A DNA stretch of 64,000 nt from CAZYJR01 sp964647905 (lineage in GTDB: Bacteria; Desulfobacterota; DSM-4660; Desulfatiglandales; HGW-15), in the NCBI GenBank assembly GCA_964647905.1, contig CAZYJR010000003.1, positions 62,001 to 126,000 of the forward strand. Reading direction: 5' to 3'. The position numbers and the translations under genes were made by a program. Below the pieces are notes generated by a model, which saw only the letters and a program-made list of their open reading frames with translations, was not told the origin of the DNA and ran no database searches. Positions 10,440 through 18,798 of the stretch are shown here, piece by piece (position 1 is the first letter of the stretch; each line of letters begins with the position of its first letter).

Positions 10440-10961
10440 ATGAAAACGAGGCGCGGTGTGGTAATGATAAACACCGGCAAAGGCAAGGGAAAGACCACGG
10501 CCGCCCTTGGAGCGGTCTTGCGGGCCGCAGGCCGCGGGCTCTCGGTATTCGTGCTCCAGTTCATCAAGAGGGAAGGCGACTACGGGGAGTTGAAGGGGTT
10601 GGCCTCTCTGCCGGGCGTCAAGGTGATGTCCATGGGCCTGGGCCTCATCGGGGAGAGCGATCCCGCACCCCACAGGGACGAGGCCCGCCGGGCATGGGCA
10701 GTTGCCGATCAAGAGGTACGAGCAGGGCGCTGGGATCTCGTGGTCCTGGATGAGCTGTGCATTGCCCTTCATTACGGATTCATCTCCATCCAAGAGGTTG
10801 CGGACCTGATCCAGTCCAAGCCCGAGGAGCTCATCCTGATAATCACCGGGCGCCACTGCCCCGAGGAGCTCTTCCCTCATGCGGACACGGTCACGGTCAT
10901 GGAGATGGTCAAGCATCACATGCAATCCGGCCTGGAAAGCCAGGCGGGTGTGGAATACTAG
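10440..10961 (+). CDS. cobO: corrinoid adenosyltransferase (cob(I)yrinic acid a,c-diamide adenosyltransferase)
   Basis: A 173-residue canonical CobO/BtuR enzyme that transfers the adenosyl group of ATP to cob(I)alamin or its precursors. The P-loop is TGKGKGKTT (12-20), followed by VLQFIKREGDYGE, the Walker B strand LVVLDELCIAL, the ITGRHCPEELF motif, and C-terminal MVKHHMQSGLESQAGVEY. The ATG at 10440 follows GAGGTCAGG. It is divergent from the atypical paralogue at 9633 and convergent with the AIR-synthase-like gene, with only 10 nt between the stops. Corrinoid enzymes at 34563-40546 would need such cofactor chemistry. Confidence 0.93.
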   Translation: MKTRRGVVMINTGKGKGKTTAALGAVLRAAGRGLSVFVLQFIKREGDYGELKGLASLPGVKVMSMGLGLIGESDPAPHRDEARRAWAVADQEVRAGRWDLVVLDELCIALHYGFISIQEVADLIQSKPEELILIITGRHCPEELFPHADTVTVMEMVKHHMQSGLESQAGVEY

Positions 10962-10971
10962 CCCTGCGCCC

Positions 10972-11967
10972 TCAGGCCTGACACCGGATCCCGGTTATGG
11001 CCTCTCGCCCGAGATCGATCAAGACCTCGCTCTGCGCCCCTTGCCTGAGGGTGACCACCGGCTCCCGGGCCACCTCGCCCACTGCCTCGGCGGCCAGGCC
11101 CCGTTCGCGGAAGAGTTCGAGCACCCGCCGGCAATCGGCCGGGTCGACCGCCAGGACGAACCCGTAGCTCTGGAAGGCCAACAGCCACTCCTCCAGGCCG
11201 AAATCCCCGGGCCGGGGCAGGGCGTCGAGATCGATCCATCCGCCCGCGCCCGAGTTTTCCATCATTATGGCCGCAGTACCCACAAGACCCCCGTTCGAGA
11301 CGTCTTTGGCGGCCCGGGCAAGGCCCTGCTCGGCTATCAGGGGCATGATCTCCAGCCGCTCCTTTAGCTCCTCAGGGCTCTTCCCGCTGTTCGCGTCCCA
11401 GCTCTTTACCGAGCGGCACCCAGAGCGGCCCCTCAAATCCACCGCCGCCACCAGGGTTTGGCCGGGCCGCGCCAGGTGCCCTCTCAGGAGGGCCTTCGCC
11501 TCTCCCAGTATGGCCACCGACAGGGCCGGGCAGGAATCCGGTGCGTCCGGGTGCAGGTGCCCTCCGACCATGGGCACCCCCATCTTCCTGCAACCCTTGG
11601 CTATCCCCTCCACCACCCGGGCCCTGTGCCCGGCCTCGCCGCTCGCCAGGACATTGACCATGGCCAGCGGCCGCCCCCCCATGGAGTAGATGTCGTTTAC
11701 CGTAACCATGACCGAGGCCTTGCCCGCGGCATAAGGCTCGTTTATCAACAAGCCGGTCATAATGCCGTCGCAGGCCAGCAATAGATACCGGTCTCCATAG
11801 GGAATCACGGCGGCGTCGTCGCCGTAGTTCGGAAGCTGTGGACCCGGCGCCCCCTCGAGCACCAATTTTCGGAATACGTCGGCCACGGGCCCTTTTCGCT
11901 TCAGCCCGGGGTAGTCGCGCAGCTTCCCCGCCAGCCCCTGGAGGTCGATCCCGGGTGTTCCTTTCAA
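10972..11967 (-). CDS. AIR-synthase-like protein of the Nit1C/sll0787 family (NitF-like)
   Basis: A 331-residue PurM/ThiL/SelD-fold protein. The N-terminal ATP/metal loop is NYGDDAAVIPYGDRYLLLACDGI, followed by KASVMVTVNDIYSMGGRP and VGGHLHPD. A glycine-rich C-terminal half contains DVSNGGLVGTAAIMMENSG. This combination matches the sll0787-type AIR-synthase-like family of the Nit1C cluster; its substrate is unknown. The start is a TTG at 11967, overlapping the upstream stop as TTGA and preceded by GAGGGG. The open frame runs further upstream, but those 59 codons lie inside the preceding gene. It is the last gene of a long minus-strand run. Confidence 0.8.
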   Translation of the reverse strand: MKGTPGIDLQGLAGKLRDYPGLKRKGPVADVFRKLVLEGAPGPQLPNYGDDAAVIPYGDRYLLLACDGIMTGLLINEPYAAGKASVMVTVNDIYSMGGRPLAMVNVLASGEAGHRARVVEGIAKGCRKMGVPMVGGHLHPDAPDSCPALSVAILGEAKALLRGHLARPGQTLVAAVDLRGRSGCRSVKSWDANSGKSPEELKERLEIMPLIAEQGLARAAKDVSNGGLVGTAAIMMENSGAGGWIDLDALPRPGDFGLEEWLLAFQSYGFVLAVDPADCRRVLELFRERGLAAEAVGEVAREPVVTLRQGAQSEVLIDLGREAITGIRCQA

Positions 11968-13529
11968 TGGCCCCTCTTGGAAGCAGATTTCACCGCGGTC
12001 CGAGGCCCCGCCTGATCGAGGCCCGCTTCCATGGTCCGGTGGGGCCGGCCGCGAAACTCGAAGGGATCCCCCAGGCTCCGCCAACCCAGCCGCTCGAACC
12101 AGCCCGTGTTCTCCTCCTGGATGGCGGCTGTAAACTTCTTGCACCCCCTCCGCTTTACCGTGCCAACCGCCTCGTGGACCAGCATCTCACCAGCCCCGCC
12201 GGACCGCTCCCGGCGCACGACCGCCAAGCGGCCCCCGATCCAATGCCCGGGCCTGTCCTTTACAGGGTATACCCGCACCGTTCCAACCACTTCGCCGTCC
12301 CTGACAGCGACCAGGTGAATACTCCTCTCATCCTCGGAGTCCCGGTCCGTGCCGCTGAAAAGCCCCTGCTCCTCCACGAAGACCCTCCTCCGCACGGCAA
12401 AGGCGGCCTCCAGCTCGGAGCGACTGCGGGCCGGCACGCAGATCAAGGAGGCCGGCGGGCGTTCCCAGGCGGCCAAGGCTGAACACGCGCCGCAGCGAAC
12501 GCACCCGGCCTTGCTCTTTCCTGAAGAGAGCCCCCTGGACTCCAGGACGGCTGCCAGGTCCGAGTAGAGCCCGGCCATTACCCCGGCCGGCGGGGGCGAG
12601 GCGTCGGCCAAGCGGGAGCCCGGGATGGGCCTGTGAGGCACCAGGAACGGGAAGACCCCCATATCCGCCAGGACCCGGCAGCCCTCCGACAGGGAATCCA
12701 TGCTCTCCCCCAGCCCGGCTATCAGGAAGCTGGACACCTGGTTGGGGCCGAAGACCTCCACCGCCCTCCGCCAGGCCGCCTTGTATCTCTCAAGGCCCAA
12801 AGCGGCCTTATGAGGGGCCATCCGCTCCAGCACCCCCCGGTCAAAGCTCTCCACATGGATGCCCACCGTATCCACCCCGGACTCTTCGAGCATGTCAAGA
12901 TCCTCATCACTCTTGGGGGGCATGAGCTGGACATGGATTGGGAGGCCGGAGGCGTCCTTTACCGCCCTCGCGCACTCGGCCAGGTTCCTTACCTCGCTCC
13001 CCGGCGGGCGGCCGGTCCCGGTGGTCAGCACCACATGGGTCACGCCGTCGGATTCGCGCGCATCGACCGCTACCCGTGCCAGCTCCTCAGGGGTCTTTCG
13101 CGCCGGCGTCCTCCCCGCCCGCAGGGAGAGCTCGATACCGCAAAAAGCGCACCGGCCGGGGGTGTCCCAGTAGAGACACTCCTGGAGCACGGTGCTGGCC
13201 AGGCAGTCGCGGCCGTGAAGAAGGGCTATCCGGTGGTAGGGCACTCCGCCGCCGGTCAATCGGTCGTAAAACCGCGGCCGCTCCGGGATCTCGGCAGGGA
13301 CGAGGGGCTCACCGTCCTTGCAGATCATGATCCCGCCACCGCTGGAGGAGAGGGAGTAAGGCGACCGCCGGACAAAGGGGCTCCGGGTGGGCACATTGAC
13401 CGGGAACCCTTTGACGATCAAGGCCCCGCCCTCGGCCGGACCGGCGCCGCCCGAGCGGGATAAGAGCTCCTCTTCCACCCGCAGCCCGAGGCTTTGGAGC
13501 CCGGTTATGATCTCAGCCGCCTCAGGCAT
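11964..13529 (-). CDS. fused radical SAM - GNAT acetyltransferase protein (Nit1C family, NitD-NitE-like fusion)
   Basis: This 521-residue protein joins two enzymes that are separate genes in most Nit1C clusters. Residues 1-340 form a radical SAM-like domain with cysteines C118-x8-C127-x2-C130 (a spaced variant of CxxxCxxC), then VVLTTGTGRPPGSE and IHVESFDRGVLERMAPHK. A further C-x2-C-x2-C triplet (343, 346, 349) ends this half. Residues 362-500 are a GNAT domain (VRRRVFVEEQGLF, VVGTVRVYPV, RRERSGGAGEMLV). Members of this cluster are linked in the literature to nitrogen limitation and cyanide assimilation. No nitrilase, the usual partner, is in the window. The ATG at 13529 follows GGGAGGGGAG. 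Confidence 0.82.
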   Translation of the reverse strand: MPEAAEIITGLQSLGLRVEEELLSRSGGAGPAEGGALIVKGFPVNVPTRSPFVRRSPYSLSSSGGGIMICKDGEPLVPAEIPERPRFYDRLTGGGVPYHRIALLHGRDCLASTVLQECLYWDTPGRCAFCGIELSLRAGRTPARKTPEELARVAVDARESDGVTHVVLTTGTGRPPGSEVRNLAECARAVKDASGLPIHVQLMPPKSDEDLDMLEESGVDTVGIHVESFDRGVLERMAPHKAALGLERYKAAWRRAVEVFGPNQVSSFLIAGLGESMDSLSEGCRVLADMGVFPFLVPHRPIPGSRLADASPPPAGVMAGLYSDLAAVLESRGLSSGKSKAGCVRCGACSALAAWERPPASLICVPARSRSELEAAFAVRRRVFVEEQGLFSGTDRDSEDERSIHLVAVRDGEVVGTVRVYPVKDRPGHWIGGRLAVVRRERSGGAGEMLVHEAVGTVKRRGCKKFTAAIQEENTGWFERLGWRSLGDPFEFRGRPHRTMEAGLDQAGPRTAVKSASKRGH

Positions 13530-13542
13530 CTCCCCTCCCGCC

Positions 13543-14304
13543 TTACCGGATGCTCTGCTCCCTCAGGAGCCCTAGCACTATCCTTCGCAGGTCGTTGCAC
13601 TCGACGCTTGTCCGGTCCCTGGGCACGGGCGCCTCGACCCGGAAGCGTCCAACCGGTCGGGCCGGCCTGCCCGAGAGGACCAGTATCTCTTCCGAAAGGA
13701 AAACCGCCTCGTCCACGTTGTGGGTTACAAAGACAATGGTGTCATGGCGCCTCGTCCATATGTCAAGCAGAAACTCCTGGAGGTTGTTCCTGGTCTGGCT
13801 GTCCAGGGATCCGAAGGGTTCGTCCATCAGGACCAGGCTCGGCTTCATGATCAAGGTGCGGGCTATGGCCACCCTTTGCTGCATACCGCCTGAGAGGTCC
13901 TTGGGGTAGCGATTCTCGAACCCTGCCAGGCCGAAAGCGTTCACAAACTCCATGGCCCGCCTGTGGCGCTCGGCCGCCCCCACCCCCATCAGCTCCAGGC
14001 CCATCTCTATGTTGCCCAGGGTGGTACGCCAGGGGAAAAGGGCGTACTGCTGAAAGACCATGCCGGTCCTGGGCGAGGCCGCCCGGACCGGCCGCCCGTC
14101 CAGGAGCACCCGGCCGCCGCTGGCCGGCTCCAGCCCGGCTATGATCCTGAGGAGGGTGGTCTTGCCGCACCCGCTGGGCCCGACTACTGAGAGGAACCGG
14201 CCATGGTCCAGGTAGAGGTCCAGACCTGACAACACCCGGACCTCCTCCCCCTCCTTGCCGGGATTGAACGTCTTTTCCAGGCCCTTTATCTCCAGTGCGG
14301 CCAT
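13543..14304 (-). CDS. ABC transporter ATPase, nitrate/sulfonate/taurine type
   Basis: A 253-residue SsuB/TauB/NrtD-type ATPase. Walker A is GPSGCGKTT, the Q-loop region is GMVFQQYALFPWRTTLGNIEMGL, the signature is LSGGMQQRVAIARTL, and Walker B is LVLMDEPFGSLDSQTR, with the switch histidine in FVTHNVDEAVFL. This subfamily energises uptake of small nitrogen or sulfur compounds such as sulfonates, nitrate, cyanate or pyrimidines. The specificity cannot be read from the ATPase. It lies between its permease and the radical SAM-GNAT gene, 13 nt from the latter. Confidence 0.93.
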   Translation of the reverse strand: MAALEIKGLEKTFNPGKEGEEVRVLSGLDLYLDHGRFLSVVGPSGCGKTTLLRIIAGLEPASGGRVLLDGRPVRAASPRTGMVFQQYALFPWRTTLGNIEMGLELMGVGAAERHRRAMEFVNAFGLAGFENRYPKDLSGGMQQRVAIARTLIMKPSLVLMDEPFGSLDSQTRNNLQEFLLDIWTRRHDTIVFVTHNVDEAVFLSEEILVLSGRPARPVGRFRVEAPVPRDRTSVECNDLRRIVLGLLREQSIR

Positions 14305-14323
14305 ATCCGGGATCCCCGCCCGC

Positions 14324-15079
14324 TCATTTCCAAGGCAGGACTCCGGCCTCGGCCTTTCGGATCAGTACGTCTATCAAGAGACCCGTAATGCCGATCACCG
14401 CCATGCCTGCGATTATCTCGTCCGAGCGCTGTATGTCCCGGGCCGTCATTATCATGTATCCGAGTCCGTAGCCCGACTTGACGCCGGTGAACTCGGCCGC
14501 CACCAGGGTCATCCAGCCTATTCCGAGGCCTATGCGCAACCCGACGAAGATGCTGGGAAGCGCTCCGGGCAGGAGCACCTTCCTGAGCAGCTTCACCTCA
14601 CCCGCGCCCAGGGTGCGGGCCGCCTCCAGCAGGATCGAGGGGATGGATTGGACTCCGGCCACGGTGTTGAGGAGTATGGGGAAGAACGCGCCCAGGAAGA
14701 TGATAAAGGCCGCGGATTTGACCCCGATGCCGAACCACAGGATGGAGATCGGTATCCAGGCGAGAGGAGGCACCGGCCGGACCATCTCGACCACCGGTGA
14801 GACCATATTCCTCAAGCGTCTCGACCAGCCCATCAGGACGCCCAGGGGGACGGCGATCGCAGCAGCCAGGAAGAACCCCAGGGCCACCCGGTATAGGCTC
14901 ATGATCAGGTGGTATATCAGGGTGTGTCCGGGCGGCATACCGGTGACGGCGAGCTCGCCGAAAGCCTTGATCACCGCGGCCGGCGAGGGGAGCTTGTATT
15001 CCGGCACCAATCCGGCAAGCGAGATCCCTTGCCACAGGGCTATCAAGGCCAGGGGAACCAGGCAGCGACTCGGCCTCAT
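14324..15079 (-). CDS. ABC transporter permease, nitrate/sulfonate/taurine type
   Basis: A 251-residue inner-membrane permease with about six hydrophobic segments and the BPD_transp_1 coupling loop. The loop reads EAARTLGAGEVKLLRKVLLPGALPSIFVGLRIG in sections, and the characteristic EAA-x3-G motif is visible. The VRPVPPLAWIPISILWFGIG segment is typical of SsuC/TauC/NrtB. The ATG overlaps the stop of the substrate-binding protein gene as ATGA. It works with the flanking ATPase and binding protein as one importer. Confidence 0.93.
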   Translation of the reverse strand: MRPSRCLVPLALIALWQGISLAGLVPEYKLPSPAAVIKAFGELAVTGMPPGHTLIYHLIMSLYRVALGFFLAAAIAVPLGVLMGWSRRLRNMVSPVVEMVRPVPPLAWIPISILWFGIGVKSAAFIIFLGAFFPILLNTVAGVQSIPSILLEAARTLGAGEVKLLRKVLLPGALPSIFVGLRIGLGIGWMTLVAAEFTGVKSGYGLGYMIMTARDIQRSDEIIAGMAVIGITGLLIDVLIRKAEAGVLPWK

Positions 15080-16044
15080 CGGGCAAGCACCGCCTTCAAA
15101 GGCTCGTGGTCCAGGAAGCGATCCAAGAACCCTTCCACATCCTTGATCTTTATATATCCCTGCTCGGCCAGCAGGGATGCGTACTCCTCGGCTCCCTCCA
15201 CACTGATTCGATAGGTGTAGTTGACGTTGTCCATGGCCATCCGCACCGTGGCACGGTCCATGCCGGTAAACTCCACTCCGATCTCCAAGGCCTCTCCGGG
15301 ATTCTGATTGATGAAGTCCGTGGCCCTGACATGGGCGGCCACCATGTCCCGGGCCTCCTCTGGCCGGGAGCGGAGAAACTCCTCGTCCGCCGCCAGCACA
15401 CAGCAGGGATGCTCGGGCCAGATTCGGGCCGAGGAGACCAGCATTCGACCGACGCCCATGGACCTAGCCTTTGCAGGGTAAGGCTCCCAGGCTATGAAGG
15501 CATCGACCTGGCCGGTCCTGAGGGCGCTTATCATCTCCGGGGGTTTTATGACCACGGTCTTCACCCTGCCCGCGGGCAGGCCCGTTTCCATGAGGAGCCT
15601 CCGAACCAGGAAGTCCTGGACCGTGGAGTGCCCGGGCACGGCTATGGTCTTCCCGGCCAGGTCCTCCGCCTTGCGGATACTCGAGTCCCCTGCCACGATC
15701 AGGGCGGATCCCTCGGTGTTGACCTGCGCCAGGACCCGGACCCTGGCTGCGCCGTTGGCAACCGCGGTTGTTGCCGGGGCCTGTCCCACATACCCCATAT
15801 CCAGCTCACCCGCTGCAAATGCGCTCATCTCCTCGGGGCCCGCCTTGAACACCCCTGCCACCCTGACATCCAGGCCCTGCTCCTTGTAAAAACCCTTTTT
15901 CAGCGCCACAAGGCAAGCCAACTGGTGTATGTCCGCCTGGAGGTACCCGATCCTTACCTCGGCCTCCCGAGCCCCTGCGCCGCCCGCAGTCACCAAGGCC
16001 AGCAGCAAGGCAAGCCCGGCCGCCGCCGTCTTATCCCGCATCAT
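15076..16044 (-). CDS. ABC transporter substrate-binding protein, SsuA/TauA/NMT1 type
   Basis: A 322-residue periplasmic binding protein. It has a signal peptide (about residues 1-26, TAAAGLALLLALVTAGGAGA) and the SsuA-like core with EVRIGYLQADIHQLACLVA, KKGFYKEQGLDV, GELDMGYVGQAPA, GKTIAVPGHSTVQDFLVRR and ALRTGQVDAFIAWEPYP. The last two motifs resemble sulfonate- and nitrate-type binding proteins. The ligand is unknown. Two adjacent ATGs (16044, 16041) follow GGGAGGGG. It starts only 19 nt after the stop of the CCG iron-sulfur gene, so transporter and redox genes are probably one transcript. Confidence 0.9.
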   Translation of the reverse strand: MMRDKTAAAGLALLLALVTAGGAGAREAEVRIGYLQADIHQLACLVALKKGFYKEQGLDVRVAGVFKAGPEEMSAFAAGELDMGYVGQAPATTAVANGAARVRVLAQVNTEGSALIVAGDSSIRKAEDLAGKTIAVPGHSTVQDFLVRRLLMETGLPAGRVKTVVIKPPEMISALRTGQVDAFIAWEPYPAKARSMGVGRMLVSSARIWPEHPCCVLAADEEFLRSRPEEARDMVAAHVRATDFINQNPGEALEIGVEFTGMDRATVRMAMDNVNYTYRISVEGAEEYASLLAEQGYIKIKDVEGFLDRFLDHEPLKAVLAR

Positions 16045-16063
16045 GATTCCCCTCCCGGCTGAT

Positions 16064-17300
16064 TCACTCACCCGTTGCCGCATTCTCCCTGGCCGGCTCC
16101 ACGGGCTTCGAGTCAGGCTCTTTCTCTTTTTCGGGCGACGCCGGGGCCAAGCCCATGGCCGCCTCGACCACGTAGCTCAGGTCCCGGGCCACCAAGTCGG
16201 ATTCCAGGGAGCCGATCCCCACCTGAAGACCCTGATAGCAGAACGGGCAGCAGGATACCAGCTCCCGGGCCCCTGTGGCCATGGCCTCCCTTACCCTCTC
16301 TTGAGCCATCCTGTTCTGGATATCGGGATATCCCGCCTTGAGGCCTCCGCCCGCCCCGCAGCACCTCGAATACTCCCTGTGGCGGGGCATCTCGATCAGG
16401 TCCAGCCCGGGAACGGCCTCCATGACCAGTCTGGGCTCGTCAAAGACCCCGCTTGCCCGCCCCAGGTGGCAGGGATCGTGATATGTCACCACCCTCTCCA
16501 CGGGCTGGGTGAGCTCCAGGCGGCCCTGCTCCAGGAGGCGGGCCAGGAACTGGACGGTATGGAGGACCTCGAAGTCCAGGCGTCCCACTGATGGGTAGTC
16601 CTCCTTTATGGTCTTGAAGCACCCGGCGCACGAGGTGACAAGGGCCTCTATGCCCAGGGAGTTGAAAAGCGCTATGTTATGTGCGGCAATGCGCTCGAAC
16701 TCAGGATCCCCTATGCGCAGCATCACGCTGCCGCAGCAGGCCTCGTCGTTGCCCAGGAAGCCGTAGTCTATGCCCAAGGCGTTCAATATATTGACCGTGC
16801 TGACCGCCACCTGGCGCACATTGCTGTCATAGGCCGCCGTGCACCCGAGGTAGAGGAGCACCTTCCCCCCCTTCTTCTTGATCTCCTTGGGCGGCTCGGA
16901 GATGAGCTTTTCCTTCTTGGCCCGTCTGGCCCACTTGGCCCTCGCCGTCCTGGGCTGCTGCCACGGGTTGTCGTAAGACTTGACGCTCTTTACCAGGGCC
17001 TGCTGTCGCTCCAAGGGCCCGTAGCCCGACATCACAATGGCCCGCCTGATCTCCTCCCACATGTTGACGGTGTCTATATTCGCCGGGCAAACCACCTGGC
17101 ATTGCCCGCACGTGGAGCACTCGTACAAGTTTCCGGCGAACTCGCGGATCCGCTCCTCGCTCACCTCGCCGCGGCCCAGGAGCTTTCCGAGCAGTCTCGC
17201 CGGAGCCCCGATCCTCCCCAGCCCCGCCATCCAGGCCAGGAACCCGTGTTGTCCCTGAAGGATGCGGAGAAACTCCTCGGCCTTCCTCCTGGGAAGGACC
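16064..17300 (-). CDS. (Fe-S)-binding CCG-domain protein, HdrD/DsrK-like, 5' part lost in the assembly gap
   Basis: About 411 residues remain. They start in a helical segment, then give a [4Fe-4S] ferredoxin motif CSTCGQCQVVCP and two CCG domains: DEACCGSV with VTSCAGCF, and RCCGAGGG with SCCPFCYQG. Such modules bind the noncubane or [4Fe-4S] cluster of heterodisulfide-reductase-type and DsrK-type subunits, and reduce or oxidise thiols or pass electrons to membrane cytochromes. An acidic proline-rich tail ends the protein. Its 5' end falls in the N gap. It may be a separate gene, or the C-terminal half of a fusion with the cytochrome/NarI-like protein on the other side; both read the same strand. 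Confidence 0.85.
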
Positions 17301-17400
17301 NNNNNNNNNNNNNNNNNNNNNNNNNNNNNNNNNNNNNNNNNNNNNNNNNNNNNNNNNNNNNNNNNNNNNNNNNNNNNNNNNNNNNNNNNNNNNNNNNNNN
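17301..17400. other. assembly gap (100 Ns)
   Basis: A block of exactly 100 undefined bases, the usual placeholder for a scaffold gap of unknown size. It interrupts coding sequence on both sides. The open frame that can be drawn across it is not evidence of a single gene. Confidence 0.99.
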
Positions 17401-18798
17401 AAACATGTGACGCATCTTGCCGAACGGCAGCCAGGCCACGAAAAGGGCCGAGATGATTCCATGGGCATACCAGAGCCACACGTAGACCGTGTTCCAGTCC
17501 AGGGCGGGCCCCGAAAGGACTCGGCTCAGGGGATAGCCCACAAAGGCGTAGACGCCCTCTCCGGGCGGGAGGCCGATGAGTCTTATCCTCACCGCCTCGA
17601 TCAGGAAGCCCAGCAGGGCGATCAGGCCTATGAAGACCAGCGCGCCGGCATCCCGGGACGCGGTCTCCGCCCTCACCGGTTTGAGCAACACCCTTTGGAT
17701 GGCCGATACCAGCACGCCTGCCAGCATCAGGAGCCCTGTCAGGTCGTGGAAAAAGGCGGTGAAACCATGGTCCTTGTCCATCAAGGCCCCTGCCAGATCC
17801 GAGCCCGGCCCGGCCTGCCATACCAGCCATGTGAAAACCCCGAGGGCGAGCCTTGCCAGGATCGACCAATAGATCAAGGTGTGGACCAGCCAGCGCCGTA
17901 TGCTCTCCTGGAGGATCCTCCGCTGGAGGATCACGTCCAGGAAGAACACCTTGAAGACGGACCATGACTCGCGGGAGAAAAGGACCTGCACCAGGTGTTC
18001 AGATCCCAGGGCGATCTTCCTGTGCAGCGACTCCCCTTCCCCCTGGACCCTGCCCTTGAGCCACAGCCTCGCCATGAGCAAGAGCCCGGCAAAAAAGACC
18101 AGGAGGGCGATGCCGGACCAGATCCCGCCCGTGGAGAGCCCGGCCGAGTGGCACAGGAAGCAGACTGCCCCCTTTCCGGGCAGGACAGCGGCCGGGGCCC
18201 CGACCCGGTTCTCCGGCATGTGACACCGGAGGCAGAGCTCATCCTCTTGGTAATCGGAAGGCCCGTGGTCCACCAGGCCAAGGGGCTCTCCCTTGTCGTC
18301 CACCCGGGCCGGGCTCACCACCCCGCGCTCCTTGTCCAGCTCCACGAATTCGCTCTTGTGATGGCACGCCTCGCAGCGGACCGAGAGATGCGGGGCCCCG
18401 AAGTCGGTCTCTCCGTGGGTATGATGGCAGGCAAGGCACCGAACGCCTTGAACGGATTTATGGGGCGAGCGGGCCACATCAAAGTGGCAGTCCAAACAAG
18501 CCACATGGCGGTGGCGGCTTGGGCCGAAGCTCTCCAGGTCCACCCTGAGCGACGCCTCGCCTCTGTCGGTCTTCCTTACGCAGGCCTCTTGGCCGTGGCA
18601 TTCCATGCAGAGCCGATTGGCCGCGATGATCCCCTCGTTGGTGTTCGTGTTGGGGAGCCGGTGGCAGTCGTGGCAGGGTCTGCTCTCAAACCCCTCCGGG
18701 GGCGGCTCCATGGACGGCTCGGCCGCCCGGGCCTCGGGCGCCCCGGTCAAGGAGAAGATGAGAAACAAGGCAAGCAGGAGGATCCGGGTGATGTTCAT
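17401..18798 (-). CDS. seven-haem cytochrome c with NarI/DsrM-like membrane domain, 3' end lost in the assembly gap
   Basis: The N-terminal signal peptide (MNITRILLLALFLIFSLTG) is followed by seven CxxCH haem c motifs (CHDCH, CMECH, CLDCH, CLACH, CEACH, CLRCH, CFLCH) within about 240 residues. A membrane helix (GIALLVFFAGLLLMARLWL) and a NarI/DsrM-like multi-helix domain come next (WLVHTLIYWSILARLALGVFTW, FHDLTGLLMLAGVLVSAIQ, LWYAHGIISALFVAWLPFGKM), with conserved histidines for haem b. This layout links periplasmic haem c to the membrane quinone pool. The ATG at 18798 overlaps the end of the cytochrome b gene. The 3' end runs into the N gap. Confidence 0.85.

Noticed and set aside
11968..12144. 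N-terminal extension of the AIR-synthase-like gene
   Set aside because: It lies wholly inside the radical SAM-GNAT gene and has no conserved residues; the TTG at 11967 with a ribosome-binding site is a better start.
16064..17965. Single open frame running across the N gap
   Set aside because: The portion upstream of the gap is out of frame with the haem c/NarI-like protein and has no motif. Only the part below 17301 is coding in that frame.
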